Assembly: GCA_003241475.1 (NCBI GenBank)
Contig: QFQB01000108.1
Coordinates: 1-6,519, forward strand
Reading direction: 5' to 3'
Length of the DNA stretch: 6,519 nucleotides
DNA from: Micavibrio aeruginosavorus
Lineage (GTDB): Bacteria; Pseudomonadota; Alphaproteobacteria; Micavibrionales; Micavibrionaceae
Position numbers and translations under genes: made by a program. Of this stretch, positions 1 to 4,384 are shown one piece after another. Each line of letters begins with the position of its first letter. The first letter of the stretch is position 1. The notes beneath the pieces are model-generated. The model was not told the DNA's origin and ran no database searches. It saw nothing but the letters and a program-made list of their open reading frames with translations.

Positions 1-488
1 GCTCGTTTCTTTTTCATTGCAGATAAGTGTTCGATACTTGTACGAAGATTGAAGAATTTTTGCGTAAAATCTTCTTTTTCAATCTGTTTTGTTTCAACAT
101 AGATTTTGTTTGCCACGTCGTTACGCTTGTTTAGCTTTGCACGAACCGCTTCAATCAGGGAAAGACCGGATTCCTTCAGCACATAAAAGGAAACTGAGGA
201 GGCCGCTTTTTGTAAAGAAAAGCGTTCCTGAAAGATGTTTTTAAACTGTAGATAGGAATGATGAGTCATGTGGGGGGAAAAGACGAATATGTCATGGTCG
301 TAGCAGATAAAAATTTCGCTATGAGTGTCGCCGACCCATCCGGCAATCCATTGGGGGAGCCGCTCGAAATCTTCGGGTTCAAAAAACTTCCCTTTGATTT
401 GAAGGCAACAACCCGTTTCAGTGAACGAGCAACGTCGTTCTAATGTGGCTATCAGACTTTCTTCGGTATCGTGTGTGTGTACAATCAT
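1..488 (-). CDS. Hypothetical protein, 5' part only (3' end beyond left edge)
   Basis: This is an open minus-strand frame of 162 codons that begins at ATG 488 and leaves the window without a stop. An in-frame ATG lies at 497, but AAGGA (498-502) directly abuts it, whereas the same AAGGA sits 9 nt before ATG 488, so 488 is the better start. The predicted protein begins MIVHTHDTEESLIATLERRC and is soluble in appearance, with no signal peptide or membrane segment. The first 90 or so residues alternate short hydrophobic strands (EIFICYDHDIFVFSP) with helical stretches and look like a compact alpha/beta domain. The visible end is charged and helical (KQIEKEDFTQKFFNLRTSIEHLSAMKKKR). I do not recognise the family and assign no function. 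It is divergent from the NtrC-type regulator at 664 and is preceded by a sigma-54-like promoter, so it is a plausible target of that regulator. Codon-like composition and the well-placed promoter and ribosome site support a real gene, while the small plus-strand frames over it look like shadows. Confidence 0.75.
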   Translation of the reverse strand, partial: MIVHTHDTEESLIATLERRCSFTETGCCLQIKGKFFEPEDFERLPQWIAGWVGDTHSEIFICYDHDIFVFSPHMTHHSYLQFKNIFQERFSLQKAASSVSFYVLKESGLSLIEAVRAKLNKRNDVANKIYVETKQIEKEDFTQKFFNLRTSIEHLSAMKKKR

Positions 489-497
489 AGCTGGCAT

Positions 498-502
498 TCC
501 TT
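498..502 (-). promoter_or_regulatory. Ribosome binding site deciding the start of the minus-strand gene
   Basis: The minus strand reads AAGGA here. It lies 9 nt before ATG 488 but touches ATG 497 with no spacer, so it selects 488 as the start codon. It also falls within the roughly 16-nt leader predicted from the sigma-54-like promoter at 515-530. Confidence 0.6.
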
Positions 503-514
503 TATTTACATATA

Positions 515-530
515 TACAATTATTGTGCCA
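515..530 (-). promoter_or_regulatory. Sigma-54 (-24/-12) type promoter
   Basis: Read on the minus strand, the site is TGGCACA, then ATAA, then TTGTA, compared with the sigma-54 consensus TGGCACG-N4-TTGCW. The -24 GG is present, the spacing is exact, and two positions deviate (G to A at the end of the first block, C to T at -12). The predicted transcription start is near 504, giving a leader of about 16 nt that just includes the AAGGA at 498-502 and leads to ATG 488. The neighbouring gene encodes a sigma-54 activator, which adds weight. A perfect short palindrome (ACAAT-T-ATTGT, 516-526) overlaps the site and offers an alternative reading as a repressor operator. The promoter call is a motif match plus context and has not been tested. 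Confidence 0.6.
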
Positions 531-587
531 ACTCAGCTCCTCTTAAAAAATATTATATTTCAATGGGTTAATAATTTTTATAAGTTT

Positions 588-627
588 CAAAATAGGACAG
601 TGTCCCAAAATGATGCGTTCTATTTTG
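588..627. promoter_or_regulatory. Inverted-repeat cluster, candidate upstream activator site
   Basis: CAAAATAG (588-595) and CTATTTTG (620-627) form a perfect 8-bp inverted repeat. Inside it lies a second palindrome, GGACA-G-TGTCC (595-605), and another copy of CAAAAT (606-611), 18 bp from the first. The cluster is centred about 100 bp upstream of the start site predicted for the sigma-54-like promoter at 515-530, which is the usual place for binding sites of NtrC-family activators. It also lies just upstream of the regulator gene at 664, so autoregulation is possible. Direct binding by the regulator's Fis-type helix-turn-helix is inferred. Confidence 0.45.
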
Positions 628-651
628 CGATTTTTTTAAGAATTAGGTCTC

Positions 652-657
652 TATAAT
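652..657 (+). promoter_or_regulatory. Candidate -10 box of the regulator gene
   Basis: The sequence is a perfect TATAAT. Counting 7 nt from its last base puts the transcription start at 664, which is the A of the regulator's ATG. No good -35 hexamer is found at 16-18 bp spacing (the region is a run of T), so the promoter may be weak or activator-dependent, or the match may be chance in AT-rich DNA. Confidence 0.4.
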
Positions 658-663
658 GAAATC

Positions 664-2022
664 ATGGATGTTAGCGTACTGATTATCGACGACGATACGG
701 TTCAACAAGAATTGCTGTGCCTGTTCTTGGAGCGGGATTGCGGCTACACGACCTATCGCGCTACAGATGGGCGTTCGGCCTTGGCCTCCTTGTATAAGTA
801 TCCAGAAATACGTCTGGTGATCCTCGATCTTGGCTTGCCAGACATCGAAGGGATGGATTTGCTCGATATGATTGTCCAGCGTCATCCCGGCTTACCGGTT
901 ATTATTCTGACAGGACAAAGCGATCTTGGTATTGCTGTTTCAGCCATCAAAGCGGGAGCTTATGATTTTCTCACTAAGGGGCCTGAAAAGGAAAGGTTAC
1001 AGGTTGCTGTTCAAAATGCCTTGCGCGTTAGCGTGCTGGAGAAAGAAGTGTCGCGCTTGCGTAGACGCGATGAGGGTGCTTTTACGTTCGAGCAGCTGGT
1101 AGGCAATGAGACGGGTCTCAGTGAGATGATCAAAATCGGTCGCCGTGCGGCATCATCGGATATTCCCGTTTTACTGACCGGTGAAACGGGAACCGGTAAA
1201 GAAGTCTTTGCGCGGGCGATACACGGTGAAAGCCGTCGGGTTGGTAAGCCGTTTGTGGCAGTTAACTGCGGTGCTATTCCATCTCAACTGGTAGAAAGTA
1301 CATTGTTCGGTCATGAAAAAGGCGCGTTTACCGGAGCCGTCGCAAAATCGATGGGCCGTTTTCGTGAAGCAAATGGTGGGACAATCTTCCTTGATGAGAT
1401 AGGTGATTTGCCCCTAGAAGCGCAGGTTAAACTCTTGCGCGTGCTACAACAAAAAGAAATTGTACCTGTAGGATCTTCACAACCCGTTTTGATTAACGTA
1501 CGCGTTATATCAGCTACCAATCGTGATCTGGCCGCTGATGTCAGGGATGGAAAATTCCGCGAGGATTTATATTTCCGTCTGAATGTCTTGCCTATCGCTC
1601 TACCTTCGCTACGGGACCGGCGCGAGGACATACCACTTTTGGTGCGCCATTTTATTGAACGCATTGCTGCCAACGAGTCCCGTCAGCTATGTAAGGTTTC
1701 AACTGATGCTATGACAATGCTGAAACGTTATGATTGGCCTGGAAACGTACGAGAACTGGAAAACCTGCTACATCGCGTTATGGTTATGAGTGACGGAGAC
1801 TCTTTGGAAATGGATGACTTTTCATCATTGCCTGTTAGACCTCGCCCTGCCGTTAAAGATTTGCTTCCACCTTCGCTTGTGCCGCGCCCATTGATTGAAA
1901 TCGAGAGCGAAGCAATACAGAATACGATAGATTTTTATGAAGGAAATATGACCCGTGCTGCCGAAGCTTTGGGAATAGCAAAGTCTACACTCTACAGAAA
2001 AATAGAATCGGTAAAAAGTTAA
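664..2022 (+). CDS. NtrC-family sigma-54-dependent response regulator
   Basis: The product is a 452-residue cytoplasmic transcription activator that, when phosphorylated, should hydrolyse ATP to remodel sigma-54 RNA polymerase. The order is receiver (about 1-120), AAA+ domain (about 143-380) and Fis-type helix-turn-helix (about 410-452). In the receiver, D9-D11 form the acidic pocket, D55 is the phosphoacceptor in VILDLGLP, and T83 and K105 are the conserved switch residues. The AAA+ part has Walker A GETGTGKE (173-180), the sigma-54-contact loop GAFTGA (220-225), Walker B GGTIFLDEI (238-246), the FREDLYFRLN segment with likely arginine fingers (298-307), and the WPGNVRELEN sensor II block (358 on). 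The C terminus (NMTRAAEALGIAKSTLYRKI) is a typical Fis-like DNA-binding helix pair. All key residues are present and the length is normal for the family. ATG 664 is the only start after the in-frame stop at 637-639, and no Shine-Dalgarno sequence lies at a useful distance. The cognate kinase is not identifiable here; the sensor at 4379 is one candidate. Confidence 0.96.
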   Translation: MDVSVLIIDDDTVQQELLCLFLERDCGYTTYRATDGRSALASLYKYPEIRLVILDLGLPDIEGMDLLDMIVQRHPGLPVIILTGQSDLGIAVSAIKAGAYDFLTKGPEKERLQVAVQNALRVSVLEKEVSRLRRRDEGAFTFEQLVGNETGLSEMIKIGRRAASSDIPVLLTGETGTGKEVFARAIHGESRRVGKPFVAVNCGAIPSQLVESTLFGHEKGAFTGAVAKSMGRFREANGGTIFLDEIGDLPLEAQVKLLRVLQQKEIVPVGSSQPVLINVRVISATNRDLAADVRDGKFREDLYFRLNVLPIALPSLRDRREDIPLLVRHFIERIAANESRQLCKVSTDAMTMLKRYDWPGNVRELENLLHRVMVMSDGDSLEMDDFSSLPVRPRPAVKDLLPPSLVPRPLIEIESEAIQNTIDFYEGNMTRAAEALGIAKSTLYRKIESVKS

Positions 2023-2039
2023 AATATATCTGCGTAAGT

Positions 2040-2052
2040 GCATCTTTGATGC
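2040..2052 (+). other. Small hairpin in the gap after the regulator gene
   Basis: GCATC-TTT-GATGC forms a 5-bp stem with a 3-nt loop, followed by only three T residues. It sits in the 51-bp gap between the regulator and the PAS gene. It is too weak for a confident terminator; it might slightly attenuate read-through or protect an mRNA end. Confidence 0.25.
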
Positions 2053-2060
2053 TTTAAGAG

Positions 2061-2073
2061 AAAGGAATCCTTT
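2061..2073 (+). promoter_or_regulatory. Ribosome binding site embedded in a palindrome
   Basis: The 13 bases directly before ATG 2074 are AAAGGA-A-TCCTTT, a perfect palindrome with one central base. The left arm contains the Shine-Dalgarno sequence AAGGA (2062-2066) at 7-nt spacing, and the right arm is its complement. A local fold could leave only a 4-bp stem, so any hiding of the ribosome site would be weak. It could also be a protein-binding site or chance. Confidence 0.5.
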
Positions 2074-2631
2074 ATGTTTGCGAAGCAATCCAGTATCCCG
2101 TCGGGCGCTCGCCAAGTTGAAAAACTTAGTCTAACAGGCCATGAGCGCTATTTGCACGCGGATGATATTATCGTTAGCAAAACAGATCTGCAGGGTAAGA
2201 TCACATATGTGAACAAAATATTTATGGACATAAGCGATTATAGTGAAAAAGAAATGCTGGGCGCCCCGCATTCCGCTATCCGTCATCCGCATATGCCAAG
2301 GGTTATTTTTAAACTCCTATGGGAAACGATCACAAGTGGGAAAGAGATTTTTGCGTATGTTATGAATCGTTGCAAAAACGGCGACCATTACTGGGTGATG
2401 GCGCATGTGACGCCTTCCTACACACTAGATAGAAAACTCCTAGGATATCACTCGAACAGACGTGCGCCGAGACGCGAAGCATTGGAGGTTATCATACCGC
2501 TATATAAAGAGCTTTACGATTTAGAGCAAAAGATTGGTCGTAAAGATGGTCTTGATGCGTCTTTCTCTCATTTGCAAATTTTTCTCAAAGAAAAAGAAGT
2601 CAGCTACGAAAAATTCATTCTATCCATATAA
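2074..2631 (+). CDS. Aer-like PAS redox/energy sensor, PAS-only
   Basis: The product is a 185-residue soluble protein with one PAS domain (about 28-130) of the Aer aerotaxis type, expected to bind FAD and report redox or energy state. Compared from memory with E. coli Aer, pocket residues N34, R57, H58, F66, N85, Y93 and Y111 correspond to N47, R70, H71, F79, N98, Y106 and Y125 here, and NRCKNGDHYW is nearly identical to NRRKNGDHYW. Two positions differ: D60 is H73 (RHPHMP) and W79 is I92. Unlike E. coli Aer, about 500 residues long with its own HAMP and signalling domain, this protein stops after a helical tail (about 133-185: PLYKELYDLEQKIGRKDGL.. to KFILSI). The chemoreceptor gene starts 24 bp downstream, so the pair resembles a split Aer, like CetB/CetA of Campylobacter. 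The start is supported by AAGGA at 7-nt spacing. The PAS assignment is secure; flavin binding is inferred. Confidence 0.9.
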   Translation: MFAKQSSIPSGARQVEKLSLTGHERYLHADDIIVSKTDLQGKITYVNKIFMDISDYSEKEMLGAPHSAIRHPHMPRVIFKLLWETITSGKEIFAYVMNRCKNGDHYWVMAHVTPSYTLDRKLLGYHSNRRAPRREALEVIIPLYKELYDLEQKIGRKDGLDASFSHLQIFLKEKEVSYEKFILSI

Positions 2632-2655
2632 CAAAAAAAGTACCAGGAGATTAAG

Positions 2656-3981
2656 ATGTCAAAATTTTGTGTGCCGCTCAAAATACAGGTAGGTGCGGCA
2701 ATCCTCTTGTCGTTGGGGTCCGCAATAATACTGTCCTATCTGCAATTAATAGGTGCAGGAAGCGTATACGATCATGCAGTCGCTACAGGAATTTCTATTC
2801 TCTCCACGCTTTATGCCGCATTTCTTATGATGGGGATGTTACGTTCAATCAAAAAAACGTCTTCTTGTCTTAAACTGGCGGCAAACGGTGATGTGAACGA
2901 ACGGATTCTGCATATAGGATCATCTAACGAAATCGGTACCATGCAACTTCGTGTGAACCAGCTTTTGGACATCCTTGAGGCGTTCTTAAAAGAATCAGAA
3001 GCTAGCATGGAAGCGGCTGCACGCAGGGCTTATTATCGGAAGATTATCATGACCGGGATGCCAGGAATCTTCGGAAAATCTGCAGCAGGTATCAGCCATG
3101 TGATGGATATCATGCATGAACGAGACGAATCGTTTGAAAAAAGCCTGAGTGGCATGACTGATACGTTCGATGCCAATATCACGGGATTTCTTTCCGAATT
3201 GTCAAAGTCAGCAGAGATTTTACAAAATATTGCATCAGATCTTACAAATCTTTCAGGCGATAGTTTAACACAGTCAGAACAGCTGTCGCATGCATCGGAA
3301 GTTTCATCGGCTAGCGTCAATACGGTTGTAGGAACAACAGAGCAACTTTCTGCATCAATCCATGAGATTAACACCCAGCTATCTCATGCCAATTCTATTT
3401 CCCTTGATGCAGTTAAAAAATCACAAGATGCATCTTATGCCATAACAATCTTACAACAAGGAGCGAACAAAATTAATGACATCGTCGGTTTCATTGGCGA
3501 TATCGCAGAGCAAACCAATTTGCTAGCACTGAACGCGACCATTGAGGCTGCACGGGCAGGAGATGCCGGTAAAGGATTTGCAGTCGTCGCGGCAGAAGTT
3601 AAGGAGCTCGCAAACAAAACATCTGGCGCTACCACCGAAATTACTGAGCATATCAACGAACTCGTTAAGGCGATTACTTCTACAGTTTCAGCCATACGAG
3701 ATATAGAGTCTGTAATAGGCAGTATAAATGAGTCGTCTAATTCTATCTCTGCGGCAATGGAAGAGCAGACCGCCGCATTAAACGATATAGTTAATACTAT
3801 GCAAAGCGCATCGGAAAGCGTCCAGCAGACACAACATGCAACTGTAACGATAGGAAATACGGCGAAGTCAACAGAAAGCATGTCTGTTACGCTCAACAAG
3901 GCATCGAATGATTTAAGCCTTAAGAGCAAAGTCGTTGCGGGTGAACTCGAAATCTTCCTGTCTAATTTAAAAACACAATAA
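2656..3981 (+). CDS. Methyl-accepting chemotaxis protein with minimal ectodomain
   Basis: The product is a 441-residue inner-membrane chemoreceptor that should control a CheA kinase through CheW. Two membrane helices (about 10-33 and 41-62) are joined by only about eight residues, so there is no periplasmic ligand-binding domain. A HAMP domain follows (about 63-112, with LAANGDVNERI and NEIG). A linker of about 60 residues includes RRAYYRKIIMTGMPG (123-137), a feature I associate with alphaproteobacterial receptors. The cytoplasmic hairpin then runs from about 170 to 430. Its tip is canonical: IAEQTNLLALNATIEAARAG (283-302), then DAGKGFAVVAAEVKELA. The protein ends FLSNLKTQ with no NWETF-type CheR/CheB tether. 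The AGGAG ribosome site (2645-2649) lies 6 nt before the ATG. Placed directly after an Aer-like PAS gene, it most likely transduces that protein's signal, as CetA does for CetB. The receptor call is very secure; the partnership is inferred from order and from the missing ectodomain. Confidence 0.96.
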   Translation: MSKFCVPLKIQVGAAILLSLGSAIILSYLQLIGAGSVYDHAVATGISILSTLYAAFLMMGMLRSIKKTSSCLKLAANGDVNERILHIGSSNEIGTMQLRVNQLLDILEAFLKESEASMEAAARRAYYRKIIMTGMPGIFGKSAAGISHVMDIMHERDESFEKSLSGMTDTFDANITGFLSELSKSAEILQNIASDLTNLSGDSLTQSEQLSHASEVSSASVNTVVGTTEQLSASIHEINTQLSHANSISLDAVKKSQDASYAITILQQGANKINDIVGFIGDIAEQTNLLALNATIEAARAGDAGKGFAVVAAEVKELANKTSGATTEITEHINELVKAITSTVSAIRDIESVIGSINESSNSISAAMEEQTAALNDIVNTMQSASESVQQTQHATVTIGNTAKSTESMSVTLNKASNDLSLKSKVVAGELEIFLSNLKTQ

Positions 3982-3995
3982 ATAAGGAGGTCCAG

Positions 3996-4364
3996 ATGGA
4001 CAAGAAGTGTTTAGTGGTCGATGACGTGGAAGTCAGCAGCTATGTCATAAGCGAAATTGTTCGCGACCTTGGATTTACCGTTTTTGAAGCAAGCGATGAA
4101 AAATCTACATTGAATTTGATTAAAAAAGAACGTTTTGATGTTATCATTTTAGATTGGCATTTGCGTAAGACTCAAAGCCTTCCACTTATATCGGAGGTCA
4201 GGGAAATTCCGACAGCGTTGCATACGCCGATCATCCTTTGTACGGGTGTTGAGCTTGACAAGAATTTATCTGATATTAAAGACAGTGGCGCACAGGGGTT
4301 TTTAAAAAAACCCACGTCACCAGAAAATGTTTCTAATGAATTTAAACGTCTTTCTCTCCTATAG
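3996..4364 (+). CDS. Single-domain CheY-like response regulator
   Basis: The product is a 122-residue stand-alone receiver domain, the normal length for CheY-like proteins, with no output domain. The functional residues are all visible: D9 and D10 in VVDD, phosphoacceptor D53 in VIILDWH, T83 in IILCTG, F102 at the position of CheY Tyr106, and K105-P106 in FLKKP. It should be phosphorylated by a histidine kinase, either CheA acting with the upstream receptor or the sensor encoded downstream if that proves to be a kinase. It could bind the flagellar motor, serve as a phosphate sink, or relay to another protein; the sequence does not decide among these. It begins 14 bp after the chemoreceptor stop with a strong AAGGAGG (3984-3990) 5 nt before the ATG, so it may be the best translated gene of the operon. 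The sequence is diverged from flagellar CheY (LDWHLRKTQ rather than SDWNMP), so I give no cheY symbol. Confidence 0.92.
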   Translation: MDKKCLVVDDVEVSSYVISEIVRDLGFTVFEASDEKSTLNLIKKERFDVIILDWHLRKTQSLPLISEVREIPTALHTPIILCTGVELDKNLSDIKDSGAQGFLKKPTSPENVSNEFKRLSLL

Positions 4365-4373
4365 ATAATGGGT

Positions 4374-4384
4374 CGGCCATGCCG
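4374..4384 (+). other. GC-rich hairpin enclosing the start codon of the MASE1 gene
   Basis: CGGC-CAT-GCCG forms a 4-bp all-GC stem whose loop and right arm contain the ATG (4379-4381). No Shine-Dalgarno sequence lies upstream at normal spacing, and the preceding stop codon ends at 4364. Ribosomes finishing the CheY-like gene would melt this stem, so translational coupling is plausible. It is short and may be coincidental. Confidence 0.3.

Noticed and set aside
258..443. 61-codon plus-strand open frame
   Set aside because: It lies entirely antisense to the better supported minus-strand gene, has no ribosome site, and gives no recognisable protein.
595..606. GGACAGTGTCCC as a transposon end or insertion scar
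   Set aside because: No transposase, matching second terminal repeat or target duplication is visible in the window.
588..637. Inverted repeat followed by a run of seven T, as a rho-independent terminator
   Set aside because: The 8-bp stem is AT-rich with a 24-nt loop, four bases separate it from the T run, and no plus-strand gene lies upstream to terminate.
471..656. 61-codon plus-strand open frame in the divergent intergenic region
   Set aside because: It overlaps the start, ribosome site and promoter of the minus-strand gene, reads through AT-rich regulatory DNA, and its product has an odd composition with no ribosome site.
643..885. Minus-strand open frame over the regulator's receiver domain
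   Set aside because: It is a shadow of the receiver coding sequence, whose catalytic residues are all intact.
1311..1673. 120-codon minus-strand open frame
   Set aside because: It is a shadow of the AAA+ domain; the arginine- and serine-rich product looks like antisense translation.
2023..2073. A separate promoter for the PAS operon in the 51-bp gap
   Set aside because: I find no -24/-12 match and no convincing -35/-10 pair; read-through from the regulator gene is simpler.
3435..3929. 164-codon minus-strand open frame
   Set aside because: It is antisense to the highly conserved chemoreceptor hairpin tip, and its low-complexity Ser/Ala/Val content mirrors the coiled coil.
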